Below are positions 25,022 to 33,272 of a stretch of 64,000 nt of DNA, piece by piece. The translations under genes were made by a program, and so were the position numbers. Positions within the stretch are counted from its first letter, which is position 1; each line of letters starts with the position of its first letter. The stretch covers positions 3,742,501 to 3,806,500 of the forward strand of contig NZ_CP007145.1 of NCBI RefSeq assembly GCF_000576555.1. The letters run 5' to 3'. The DNA is from Hymenobacter swuensis DY53. GTDB taxonomy: Bacteria; Bacteroidota; Bacteroidia; Cytophagales; Hymenobacteraceae. The notes below the pieces were generated by a model, which made no database searches, was not told the origin of the DNA, and was given only the letters and a program-made list of their open reading frames with translations.

Positions 25022-26473
25022 ATGAAAACTACTTACCCCATGTTTCGGCTGCTCGTTGTTGCCGGGCTGCTGTGTGCCAGCTTTGCTGCGCATGCTACCC
25101 ACTACTTGGCTGGCAACATTACGTACCGTCGTTACCTGCAGACCAATCAGTATGAAGTCCAGGTTATTCTGTATACAGATGCCGGTCCTAATGCCGTTGA
25201 TGAACCTGCAACAGAGCTGCATTGCTTGCCCAATCTGGAAGCCGGGTGCGCTGCCGCTTTACAGAATGATATCAGTATGCAGCTACTGCGGCAACGTTTC
25301 GAACTGATCAACCCAGCCCAGTGTGGCGCCTCCAACGTCAAGAAAAATTTCTACACCGGTTTGGTTACCCTCCCGCCGAACCGCTGGACGCTCCTGGTTG
25401 ATAACGTCAATCGAAGGGCAGGAATTATCAACATCAACAATTCGGTAAATACCAGCGGCACCATTTCCGCAACTTTGGATAACTCAACCGGGCTGTTCAA
25501 TAACTCTCCAGAATTCGTTTCCACCGAAATACTGAGCCTGAACGGCAACCAATACCATCGGTTTACGGCAAAGGCTGCTGAGGTTGATGGCGACTCAGTA
25601 GCATACGAATTTGTTGCTCCCCAGCAAGGCTTCAAGGCTCAAGGCTGCCCTCAACCTGCAGGTGGCTTCTACCAGCCGCCCCATTTCCGGCTTGATGCCG
25701 TTACGGGCGTATTGGAAACGGTACCCTTCACACTCGTTCAGGGCGACTATGTTATTGCCATCCAGGCAAATGAATTCCGTCGACTGAACGGTAGGTGGAC
25801 CAAAATCGGCAGCGTGCAGCGCGACATGCTGTATACGGTGCGGGCTGCTTCTGCAACCAATACCAATCCTCGTTTCAGTGTGCTACAGCGCGGTAGCGCA
25901 ACCTTAGATTTCATGCAAGCTATTCCCGTAAATCCTGGGCAAACGGTTGACCTGACGTTAACTGCCGCCGACCCTGATGCCGGCCAGCAGCTTGCTTTTA
26001 GCAGCTTCACGCCCACGATATACAGTGCGCTGTACCCATTCGCCAGCTTTCCGGCCGTACAGAAACTATCGGCCACCCAGGGCCGCCTGACCTGGCAGGT
26101 ACCCGCTTCCCTGCCTTTGGGCCTTTACCAGTTCGGCCTGACAGTTACGGACGACTTTTGCCCGCAGAGTGGTCGGGAAATCCGGTCTATTGCCTTTGAG
26201 GTAACAAACCGGGTTCTTACAGCCTCGACAAAAGCAATAGGCAACGTTATAACAGCGTATCCCATGCCTTTTCATGACCAAGTTCAGTTTCAGTTGCCCC
26301 GCAGCCGGAGCCAGCAGATACTTATCACAGATGAAGTAGGACGCACTGTAGCCCAGCTCACCAGCCGGGCCGATGGTACGGTGGTATGGCAGCCAGCCGG
26401 TTCCGTCAAGCCAGGAACCTATCTGGCCCGAACTACAGAAGGCTCTTATTCGGTGCGCCTAGTTCATTACTAG
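25022..26473 (+). CDS. Secreted protein with type IX sorting (Por) domain
   Basis: About 483 residues; the ATG at 25022 gives the cleanest signal peptide (MKTTYPMFRLLVVAGLLCAS), with another ATG at 25010. The body opens HYLAGNITYRRY and has repeated beta-sandwich features (TAADPDAGQQL, QFGLTVTDDFCP), similar to large adhesin-like or cell-surface proteins of Bacteroidota. The last about 75 residues form a type A T9SS C-terminal sorting domain: ITAYPMPFHDQVQFQLP, then ILITDEVGRTVAQL and ending YSVRLVHY. The protein should be exported by Sec, moved across the outer membrane by T9SS and anchored or released. Confidence 0.85.
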   Translation: MKTTYPMFRLLVVAGLLCASFAAHATHYLAGNITYRRYLQTNQYEVQVILYTDAGPNAVDEPATELHCLPNLEAGCAAALQNDISMQLLRQRFELINPAQCGASNVKKNFYTGLVTLPPNRWTLLVDNVNRRAGIININNSVNTSGTISATLDNSTGLFNNSPEFVSTEILSLNGNQYHRFTAKAAEVDGDSVAYEFVAPQQGFKAQGCPQPAGGFYQPPHFRLDAVTGVLETVPFTLVQGDYVIAIQANEFRRLNGRWTKIGSVQRDMLYTVRAASATNTNPRFSVLQRGSATLDFMQAIPVNPGQTVDLTLTAADPDAGQQLAFSSFTPTIYSALYPFASFPAVQKLSATQGRLTWQVPASLPLGLYQFGLTVTDDFCPQSGREIRSIAFEVTNRVLTASTKAIGNVITAYPMPFHDQVQFQLPRSRSQQILITDEVGRTVAQLTSRADGTVVWQPAGSVKPGTYLARTTEGSYSVRLVHY

Positions 26474-26498
26474 TAGTGCTTCCCTGAGTTTACAGTGC

Positions 26499-26530
26499 AA
26501 TGGTCAGCTTCCGACGGGAGCTGACCATTC
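26499..26530 (+). terminator. Terminator after the T9SS protein gene
   Basis: ATGGTCAGCT and AGCTGACCAT pair around TCCGACGGG, with TTCTT following. It separates this gene from the convergent GDSL hydrolase gene. Confidence 0.8.
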
Positions 26531-26554
26531 TTATATCCACCCGAAGCAATGGCC

Positions 26555-27262
26555 CTACTGCACTAAAGCGCGCACAACCGGCAATGCCCGGCCGGCCCAC
26601 TGGCGCATGTGCAGGCCAGAGTAGTGCAGGCCATCGGGCGCAAACTGGGCCGCCTCATAGTTGGTGGCACGGGTCAGGTCAGTGATGTTGATAAACTCAA
26701 CCGTCACGGTTGCGCACTCCTCGCGGGCCACGGCGTTAAACTGGTCGATTTCCTGACTGATGCGGGCCTGCGGATACCCCCGGCCAGCGGGAGTTTGACC
26801 CCAGTCCGGGATGGATAGCACGAACACGCGGCGGGGGCGTCCTCCGGCGAATCGGATGGCCATTTGCAGCAGCTGGCGAAATTCTACGCGGTAGGTATCC
26901 AGCGGCAGCCCCCGAAACTGGTTGTTCACCCCAATCATCAACGACACCAGCTCGTAGGTTTTGGAGTTATTGGCCGTTGCAATGCCCTGCTGCAGCTCAC
27001 TGGTGGTCCAGCCGGTCCGGGCAATAATATCGGGCGACTGTATGCCCTCGGCCTGAGCCAGACCGGCCAGCTGCACGCCCCACCGGTCCTCAGCCGGTAC
27101 GCTCTGCCCAATGGTGTACGAGTCACCAAGTGCCAGAAAGCTAACGGCCTGAACGGGAGCCTCGGGTGGCGTAACAGGAGGCGCGGGCACTGGGTCGTTT
27201 TTCTGTGAACTACAGCCTAATACCCACACCCAAACCAGGAAAGCAAGCAGAATACGCACCAT
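26555..27262 (-). CDS. SGNH/GDSL hydrolase lipoprotein
   Basis: A 235-residue lipoprotein esterase/lipase-like enzyme. The ATG at 27262 gives signal LLAFLVWVWVLGC with Cys17 lipidated. Catalytic blocks: block I ALGDSYTIGQS (nucleophile Ser), block III MIGVNNQFRG (GxN), and block V DGLHYSGL (Asp and His). These give the full Ser-Asp-His set of the SGNH fold. A proline-rich linker (PVPAPPVTPPEAP) separates anchor from enzyme. The natural substrate, an ester on a lipid or polysaccharide, cannot be told from sequence. Confidence 0.9.
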   Translation of the reverse strand: MVRILLAFLVWVWVLGCSSQKNDPVPAPPVTPPEAPVQAVSFLALGDSYTIGQSVPAEDRWGVQLAGLAQAEGIQSPDIIARTGWTTSELQQGIATANNSKTYELVSLMIGVNNQFRGLPLDTYRVEFRQLLQMAIRFAGGRPRRVFVLSIPDWGQTPAGRGYPQARISQEIDQFNAVAREECATVTVEFINITDLTRATNYEAAQFAPDGLHYSGLHMRQWAGRALPVVRALVQ

Positions 27263-27337
27263 ACAAAACACTATTGAGTGCAGACGTACGAACCCCCAGT
27301 CCCCGCCAGATTGCCCCCTTTCGCCGCTAACCAGAAA

Positions 27338-27364
27338 CGCCGCCCGACTACCTGTCGGGCGGCG
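27338..27364 (-). terminator. Terminator after the cystathionine gamma-synthase gene
   Basis: CGCCGCCCGAC-TACCT-GTCGGGCGGCG is an 11-bp perfect stem located just past the minus-strand stop at 27398. Confidence 0.8.
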
Positions 27365-27397
27365 CTTTTAGTTATAGATGATACCCTCGGTGGAAGC

Positions 27398-28537
27398 TTA
27401 GCCGATGGCCTGCTGCAAATCGTCAATCAGGTCCTCTACATCCTCAATGCCCACGCTCAGACGGATCAGCGAGTCGGATAAACCGGCTTTGCGGCGCTCC
27501 TCGGCCGGGATGCTGGCGTGCGTCATGGTGGCGGGGTGGCCCGAGAGGCTTTCCACGCCGCCCAGGCTTTCAGCCAGGGAGAACAGCTGGAATTTCTCGA
27601 GGCAGGCAATGGCATCCTTCTTCCGGTCACCTTTCAACACGAAGGAAATCATGCCGCCGAAGTCGCGCATCTGCTGAGCGGCCACGGCGTGGTTGGGGTG
27701 GTCCTCGAAACCGGGCCAATACACTTTCTCCACTTTGGGATGCGCCTTGAGGTACTCGGCCACTTTGCGGCCGTTTTCGCAGTGGCGCTGCATACGCACG
27801 TGCAGTGTTTTAAGGCCACGCAGCACCAGAAAGCAGTCCTGGGGGCCAGGGGTGCCACCGCAGGCGTTCTGGTAGAAGCTCAGACGCTGGTGCAATTCGT
27901 CGTCATTCACCACCACGGCACCCATTACCGTATCGGAGTGGCCAGCCATGTATTTGGTCAGCGAGTACATCACCATATCGGCGCCCAGCTCCAATGGAGT
28001 TTGCAGGTAGGGCGTGCTGAACGTGTTATCCACCACCAGTAGGGCCCCGGCCTTCTTGGCCACGGCCGAGGCGGCGGCAATGTCAATGATGTTGAGCAGC
28101 GGGTTGGTGGGCGTTTCCACCCAAATCAGCTTGGTACGCTCGGTCACGGCCGCTTCCACCGCCGTCATGTCGTGCATGGGCACGAAGTGGAATTTGATGC
28201 CGTAGGTGGCGTACACCTTGGTAAAGAGCCGGTAAGAGCCGCCGTACAGGTCGTTAGTGCTGATAACCTCGTCGCCGGGCTGCAGCAACTTCACGATGCA
28301 GTCGATGGCCGCCATGCCCGAGGCAAATGCCAGGCCGTGCTTGCCTCCGTCGAGAGCTGCCAACGCATCCTGCAGCTGGGTGCGGGTGGGGTTGTGTGTG
28401 CGCGAGTACTCGAAGCCTTTATGGTCGCCGGGGGAGCGTTGCACATAGGTTGAGGTCTGGTAGATGGGCGTCATGATGGCCCCGGTTTCGGGGTCGGGAT
28501 GCACACCGGCGTGGATGGCTTTGGTTCCGAATTTCAT
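27398..28537 (-). CDS. Cystathionine gamma-synthase / beta-lyase family (PLP)
   Basis: A 379-residue Cys/Met-metabolism PLP enzyme. The ATG at 28537 gives the conserved start MKFGTKAIHAG; the upstream extension is not conserved. The Schiff-base Lys195 sits in MYSLTKYMAGHSD. PTNPLLNIIDI and VVDNTFSTPYLQ are typical. Members interconvert homoserine esters, cystathionine and cysteine, and the sequence alone does not separate synthase from lyase; the full length and EYSRTHNPTRTQLQ fit a gamma-synthase (MetB-like). It is the only sulfur-metabolism gene here; no riboswitch was recognised in its leader. Confidence 0.92.
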   Translation of the reverse strand: MKFGTKAIHAGVHPDPETGAIMTPIYQTSTYVQRSPGDHKGFEYSRTHNPTRTQLQDALAALDGGKHGLAFASGMAAIDCIVKLLQPGDEVISTNDLYGGSYRLFTKVYATYGIKFHFVPMHDMTAVEAAVTERTKLIWVETPTNPLLNIIDIAAASAVAKKAGALLVVDNTFSTPYLQTPLELGADMVMYSLTKYMAGHSDTVMGAVVVNDDELHQRLSFYQNACGGTPGPQDCFLVLRGLKTLHVRMQRHCENGRKVAEYLKAHPKVEKVYWPGFEDHPNHAVAAQQMRDFGGMISFVLKGDRKKDAIACLEKFQLFSLAESLGGVESLSGHPATMTHASIPAEERRKAGLSDSLIRLSVGIEDVEDLIDDLQQAIG

Positions 28538-28747
28538 ATCGTAGAACGTTGAGAACAGGCAGGATGGGAGCCCGGCCGACAAAGGTAGGGTGCTTTCCCG
28601 AGAGCCGCACGCCCGAACCTACATCTGGTATCCACAAAGGAAGTAACTATATTTTTCCACTAAATACACGCACCGGATTAGGAGGAGTGAAAGCCCGGCA
28701 AGTATCTTTCGCTGTACCATTTATCCACCTTTTTTATCCGTAGCAGC

Positions 28748-29683
28748 TTGAAAAAACTACTACTCTTAGCCGCCTTGCTGGTGGCCCACCTCGGCTCCAA
28801 TGCCGCCCCTACCCTGCCCACCGCCGCCGACTCGGCCGCTCGGCAGAAAGTCGTTCTGGATTCCATCAATGGCACTTTCCATTACCAGACCGGTTTGGTA
28901 AAACTACCCGAAAGCCTGGGCGACCTGACCGTGCCCAAAGGCTTCCGTTACCTCGATGCTGACCAGAGCAAGCGCCTGCTGACCCAAATCTGGGGCAACC
29001 CCGGCGGCGAGTCGCTGGGCATGCTGTTCCCGGCCGACCGGGGTCCCGTGAGCGAGAACAACTGGGCTTTCGTTTTGCAGTATGAGGGGATGGGCTATGT
29101 GAAAGACGATGACGCGGCCGATATCAACTACGACGACCTGCTGAAGGACATGCAGGAAGATACGGAGGAAGGCAATAAGGAGCGGGTGGAAGCCGGCTAC
29201 GAGCCCGTGACACTGGTCGGCTGGGCTGCCAAACCCTACTACGATAAGGGGCTGAACGTGCTGCACTGGGCCAAAGAGCTGCGGTTCGGCCGGGAAGAGG
29301 CCAATACCCTTAACTACAACGTACGGCTGCTGGGCCGCAAGGGGGTGCTCAACCTCAACGCGGTGGGCACCCCGGGTCAGCTGCCGGAAATCAAGGGGGC
29401 CATTCCGGCCGTGATTCAGAGTGTGGCCTTTGCTAAAGGTCTGCGGTACGCCGATTTTAATCCCGACCTCGACGAAGTGGCCGCCTACGGTATCGGCGGC
29501 TTGATAGCAGGCAAGGTACTGGCGAAAGTGGGCTTCTTTGCCCTCATCCTGAAATTCTGGAAAGTGGCGCTGGCCTTGGTAGCTGGTGCCTGGACGGCCA
29601 TCAGGCGCTTTTTTGGTGGCCGCACACAGGACGAAGAACCCCAGCCAGCACTGGAAGGCCCCGCCTCCGAGCCGGAAGCGTAG
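28748..29683 (+). CDS. DUF2167 membrane protein
   Basis: About 311 residues, starting at TTG 28748, which begins the signal peptide MKKLLLLAALLVAHLGSNAA directly; no closer ATG exists. The DUF2167 core has GTFHYQTGLVKLP, WGNPGGESLGMLFPADRGPV and VGWAAKPYYDKGLNVLHWAK. A C-terminal hydrophobic stretch (KVGFFALILKFWKVALALVA) and a charged tail suggest an inner-membrane protein with a large periplasmic domain. The function of the family is unknown. Confidence 0.88.
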   Translation: MKKLLLLAALLVAHLGSNAAPTLPTAADSAARQKVVLDSINGTFHYQTGLVKLPESLGDLTVPKGFRYLDADQSKRLLTQIWGNPGGESLGMLFPADRGPVSENNWAFVLQYEGMGYVKDDDAADINYDDLLKDMQEDTEEGNKERVEAGYEPVTLVGWAAKPYYDKGLNVLHWAKELRFGREEANTLNYNVRLLGRKGVLNLNAVGTPGQLPEIKGAIPAVIQSVAFAKGLRYADFNPDLDEVAAYGIGGLIAGKVLAKVGFFALILKFWKVALALVAGAWTAIRRFFGGRTQDEEPQPALEGPASEPEA

Positions 29684-29754
29684 CCTTCCGCACCGTTCTT
29701 ACGTTGTTACCTTCGGGCCGGCCTTCCAACGCCGGCCCGTTTGCATAGTTACCT

Positions 29755-30480
29755 ATGGCATTTTTCAAAGAGCTGTTTCAGCAGAATACCTCCACCCTTG
29801 TTTCTCTGGTGCTGCTTACGCTACTCCCTCTGGCCGGCGACAGTGTGCTGGCCTGGAGTCTGCACGAAAATCAAACCTGGCTGGCCCAGCCCACGGCTTG
29901 GCAAATGTTGCTGTACTTTATAGTAGTAGCGGCTACCATGACGCTTTCCCTCACGCATACCACGGTAGTTGTGCTGGTAACGGCCTTCTTCTTCGGGTGG
30001 CAGGGATTTGCTGGTATGTTGCTCACATACATGCTGGCCGCTTATGGCGGCTACCTCATTGCCCACTCCCTCGACCAGGGCAAACTTATTCAGCTGCTCG
30101 AAAGATTTCCCAAAGCCCACGCTGTGATGCATGAACTGCGCCGCGACAGTTGGCGGCTGGTGTTGCTGACGCGCCTCTCGCCGGTGCTGCCATTTGCCCT
30201 TATCACATTTATTCTGGCCGTAGTAGGCGTGCCCCGGCGGCAGTTCCTCACGGCCTCCGTAATTGGAATGCTGCCCCGTACGCTGTTCTTCTACTGGCTC
30301 GGCACCAAAGCGCAGGATGTACTGCTGCTCATCCAAGACCCCGACACGGGTACTGCGGGCAAGGTGCTGGTGGTAGTGCTGATGGCGGTGTCACTGTTTG
30401 GGCTGTATTTTCTCTTCACCCGGGCTTTGAAGCGTGTGTTGGCACAAAGCGCAGAAAAAGATCAAAGAAATTCTGACTGA
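29755..30480 (+). CDS. VTT (DedA/TVP38-like) membrane protein
   Basis: A 241-residue inner-membrane protein with several hydrophobic segments. The VTT domain signatures are FFFGWQGFAGMLLTYMLAAY and, in the second half, VLLTRLSPVLPFALITFIL followed by GVPRRQFLTASVIGMLPRTL. DedA/TVP38-type proteins help keep membrane lipids and proton balance, and some flip phospholipids. The charged C-terminal tail is cytoplasmic. It lies just upstream of tRNA-Arg and is the last host protein gene before the prophage. Confidence 0.88.
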   Translation: MAFFKELFQQNTSTLVSLVLLTLLPLAGDSVLAWSLHENQTWLAQPTAWQMLLYFIVVAATMTLSLTHTTVVVLVTAFFFGWQGFAGMLLTYMLAAYGGYLIAHSLDQGKLIQLLERFPKAHAVMHELRRDSWRLVLLTRLSPVLPFALITFILAVVGVPRRQFLTASVIGMLPRTLFFYWLGTKAQDVLLLIQDPDTGTAGKVLVVVLMAVSLFGLYFLFTRALKRVLAQSAEKDQRNSD

Positions 30481-30537
30481 AATTCAGCACATTGCAGTCT
30501 TCGCCCTACTTTTCCGGTGGTTTTTTTGGCTGTTAGC

Positions 30538-30569
30538 TTGCACACCCCGCTTTTTCCCTGCTATCTTTG
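30538..30569 (+). promoter_or_regulatory. Promoter for tRNA-Arg
   Basis: TTG at 30538-30540 and TATCTTTG at 30562-30569 are 21 bp apart, matching the Bacteroidota -33/-7 pattern. Transcription would begin about 40 bases before the tRNA. Confidence 0.65.
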
Positions 30570-30611
30570 CACAACCAAAACGGAGAAACGCTCCTGCAAT
30601 GGTAACAAATT

Positions 30612-30685
30612 GGTTGTGTAGCTCAATTGGATAGAGCATCTGACTACGAATCAGAAGGTTTAAGGTTCGACTCCTTACACGACCA
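30612..30685 (+). tRNA. tRNA-Arg (anticodon ACG)
   Basis: Acceptor GGTTGTG pairs with CACGACC. D arm GCTC-AATTGGATA-GAGC, anticodon stem TCTGA/TCAGA with loop CTACGAA (anticodon ACG), T arm TAAGG-TTCGACT-CCTTA; discriminator A. CCA is not encoded. The prophage begins within a few hundred bases of its 3' end, so it may be an integration site. Confidence 0.96.
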
Positions 30686-30698
30686 CTTGCACACCTAG

Positions 30699-30729
30699 AA
30701 ACCCCGATTCTGCCTCAGAATCGGGGTTT
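30699..30729 (+). terminator. Terminator after tRNA-Arg
   Basis: AAACCCCGATTCT-GCCTC-AGAATCGGGGTTT, then TGTTTTT. It ends the tRNA transcript and marks the last clear host signal. Confidence 0.85.
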
Positions 30730-30951
30730 TGTGTTTTTGGTGTGCGACGCAGTGTGCGACCTTCTTCGGTATAGCGTCCCTCCTATCCCTTGCAGAGGCC
30801 CACAGGTGAGCCATCGGCAGCCTTCTAGGCTGATCATTTCCTTCATCGCTTGCTGCTCCTGAAGACAACAGAGAAACATGCATGCCGTAGGGGAAATACG
30901 TCACCTACGTAGGTACAGCCCTGCTTATTCCTCCTTACTTAGTAGCTCGCT

Positions 30952-31518
30952 ATGGCCAAACAAGCCCCCGCCACAAAAGCCGACAAGCTCAACAGCCTCT
31001 ACAAAGAGTGCGGCCTTATTAAGGAAGATGTATTTCAGCACCAACACTACACTATCCTGACCCGCTCGGGCATTGAGAAGGTACAGGCCCACTACGGCAT
31101 TCAGGTGAGCTACAAAGCCCTCAAGCTCGAACCCAAATACGCCGTCATTAAGGCGGTGGCGAAGATGGACGAGGCCACGGTAGAGACGTACGGTAGCGCC
31201 GTTCCGGAGAACTGCAAGAACAGCTACTTTGCGGAAACGGCCGAGAAGCGGGCCCTGAGCCGGGCGGTGCTCAAGCTGACGGGCCTCTATCAGCACGGGT
31301 TCTTTGGTGAGGAGGAATCAGAACAATTGACAGCAGACGCGAAGGCCACTCCGCAGAAGCCGACGGAAGCCACGCTGCTCACCGACGCGCTCAACCGGTT
31401 GCGCAATGGGGATGCCCCAGGCACTGTCTGGAAAGCCAGCCCGGAACTTCACGGCAACGAGGAATTCAAAGCAGCTGTTAAAGCAGAATCCGAGCGCCGC
31501 AAAGCAGCGGCGGCTTAG
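30952..31518 (+). CDS. Phage early protein, possible ssDNA-annealing or replication helper
   Basis: A 188-residue protein. The middle has ENCKNSYFAETAEKRALSRA followed by VLKLTGLYQHGFFGEEES, a pattern 'AEKRA..R.vLKL.Gl' seen in short phage proteins linked to single-strand annealing and recombination. This is pattern memory, not a search result. The C-terminus is Ala/Lys-rich. It lies alone on the plus strand at the left end of the prophage, away from the replication genes at 58-64 kb, and has no visible operon partner. Confidence 0.45.
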   Translation: MAKQAPATKADKLNSLYKECGLIKEDVFQHQHYTILTRSGIEKVQAHYGIQVSYKALKLEPKYAVIKAVAKMDEATVETYGSAVPENCKNSYFAETAEKRALSRAVLKLTGLYQHGFFGEEESEQLTADAKATPQKPTEATLLTDALNRLRNGDAPGTVWKASPELHGNEEFKAAVKAESERRKAAAA

Positions 31519-31542
31519 GGAGAGCGAAAGTGAACGTGCGTT

Positions 31543-31797
31543 CTATAACTCGGGCAACTTAATTGCATCGGCGTAGGCCTCCAGCTGCGAGGCGCTGACG
31601 AAGGAGCGGCAGTTGTGGAGCACGTTCATCTCGGCATCGTAGTGCAGCTCTGCAAAGAAGCTGCCCATGTGATAGAGGTTGATGTAGTCTCCCTCCTCCC
31701 CTAGCCGGTTGGCCAGAAACGTACCCTCGAATACAACTAGCCCGATCTGGGCATTTAGGGGCAGCAGGCCGAAGTTGTAGAAGTTTGGAATAGGCAT
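31543..31797 (-). CDS. Small phage-region protein, unknown
   Basis: An 84-residue cytoplasmic-looking protein (MPIPNFYNFGLLPLNAQIGL start). No signal peptide or motif is apparent. It starts two bases after the stop of a small membrane protein (31799-31951), so they are likely co-transcribed. The function is unknown. Confidence 0.5.
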   Translation of the reverse strand: MPIPNFYNFGLLPLNAQIGLVVFEGTFLANRLGEEGDYINLYHMGSFFAELHYDAEMNVLHNCRSFVSASQLEAYADAIKLPEL

Positions 31798-31798
31798 A

Positions 31799-31951
31799 CT
31801 ACGGATGCGTTTCCAGCCACCGGCCGGCGGCCCACTCGGCTATTGGGTAGATAATAGCGGCCAGGATGCAGAAGATAGCCAGTACGCGTAAGCCCTGGCT
31901 CATGCCGTCCTCAGCTTCCTCTTCGTCGGATTCGTAGTCGTCGAACATCAT
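31799..31951 (-). CDS. Small membrane protein of 50 residues
   Basis: The gene begins at the first of two consecutive ATG codons and ends at TAG 31799. An acidic N-terminus (FDDYESDEEEAEDG) is followed by one membrane helix (VLAIFCILAAIIYPIAEWAA). Its stop is directly followed by the start of the 84-residue gene at 31797, a close spacing that suggests translational coupling. No function is known. Confidence 0.5.
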   Translation of the reverse strand: MMFDDYESDEEEAEDGMSQGLRVLAIFCILAAIIYPIAEWAAGRWLETHP

Positions 31952-32141
31952 GCGGTGAAGAAACAAAAAAGCCCCGACTGCTGCCGAGGATTTTAATTGA
32001 AAGTGTACTCCTCACATCATTGCCCATGTCCCTTCACCCACCACGGCTTGGGGCCTGGGTCATCGTAGTTATTGTAGATGGAGTAGCGTGACATTAGAGT
32101 TTAATTTGCTTCTTCGAAAGAGCACTACACTAATACTATAA

Positions 32142-33239
32142 ATGAAGAGTCCTCAAGAAGTGCTATTAAAGCAAATAAGTATAAGTTCTATAGGGTTTGA
32201 GTATGTCTTTGAGCCAGATGAATACTCAAAGGGAAATGCAACACGTGAACCTGCCGATTTAGTCTGGGCATGTAATAATTGTGTTATTTTAATGTATATG
32301 GCTCAGCGCAAGCATAAAAAGCGAAAGCCAGAAGCCCATGCTAAAATTAGAGAGGAGATGATCAAGCATAACCTCTCCCAGGCCAAGGGATGGTTAGGCG
32401 AATGGCGTGATAATGGCAGACATTTAACCGGTCGTAATGCGTACCAATCTTTTGACCTTGCATATGGTGACTATAAGAATACAATAGTCTTATCTCTTTT
32501 AGATTGCGGAGATGAGGAAGCCAACTTCCATGCTGATTTCTGTACACGTACAGGTGTCACTTTGTGTGCAACTTTACCGCACAGTGCGCTAGTGGAGACT
32601 GCTCGAGCTGGAGGTGGTATTATAGAAGTACTGAAAATACTTGGGACTGTAGCAAGTCTTCAAAAAAACAATCTTTTAAAAGGTTACAACATACTAGAAT
32701 TAGTAGAAGACTTTCGCCTAGATGCCTTACGAAGAGCTGACCCTGAGAAGAAATGGCTTTACAGTGACACCGACAATATGATGTCGCGGATCAGGAATCT
32801 CCTAAAGAACGTAAAGGCACCGTCATTAGACCTTTTAACGTCAACTCTAGACAGTGATAATAAAAAGTGGGAGATAGGTGCGATTTTGAACGATCTTGAT
32901 TTGCACAGTCTATATACTATCTTATATATACTACGCGAGGCAATTCATAGTGCAGGAGCAGAGCATACGTATACTTGGCACCTTGGCAGTATTTTGCAGG
33001 AGTCGTATTATGTCATTGTATCAGCGACTACTGTCACTGCGAATAACTTCTTAGAACTTAATCGACCGAGCATTGATTTTCTTGCCAGTGCACCTGATAC
33101 TGCAAAAGGAAGTTTATCAATTACGTGGGATACATATTTTGACCAACCACTTTTCTTTACCACAGTTTTAAACCCTGTTCCTAGTTTGACAGAAGAATTC
33201 ATTGAGCGGGTTCTGTCATTGATGAACGAAGAGATTTAA
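32142..33239 (+). CDS. AT-rich orphan protein (cargo gene)
   Basis: A 365-residue protein in DNA visibly AT-richer than all nearby phage genes, with different codon use, between an early gene and the tail-fibre gene. I do not recognise it. The N-terminal region has EPADLVWACNNCVILMYMAQ followed by a Lys-rich stretch and HNLSQAKGWLGEW. The pattern 'EP.D....n..il' recalls the beta-strand core of PD-(D/E)XK or NERD-type nucleases, but the second acidic residue is missing, so this is weak. It has no signal peptide. As a lone plus-strand gene between minus-strand genes, it looks like recently acquired cargo. Confidence 0.75.
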   Translation: MKSPQEVLLKQISISSIGFEYVFEPDEYSKGNATREPADLVWACNNCVILMYMAQRKHKKRKPEAHAKIREEMIKHNLSQAKGWLGEWRDNGRHLTGRNAYQSFDLAYGDYKNTIVLSLLDCGDEEANFHADFCTRTGVTLCATLPHSALVETARAGGGIIEVLKILGTVASLQKNNLLKGYNILELVEDFRLDALRRADPEKKWLYSDTDNMMSRIRNLLKNVKAPSLDLLTSTLDSDNKKWEIGAILNDLDLHSLYTILYILREAIHSAGAEHTYTWHLGSILQESYYVIVSATTVTANNFLELNRPSIDFLASAPDTAKGSLSITWDTYFDQPLFFTTVLNPVPSLTEEFIERVLSLMNEEI

Positions 33240-33272
33240 GAGCACAGAGTGTTTTGCAGCTCAGATAGTTTA

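Noticed and set aside
28583-28747. SAM or other riboswitch before the cystathionine gamma-synthase gene
   Set aside because: No known riboswitch core or long stable hairpins were found in the leader.
30612-30760. Definite attL site at tRNA-Arg
   Set aside because: No integrase in the window and no second copy of the tRNA 3' end could be found; the tRNA is only a candidate site.
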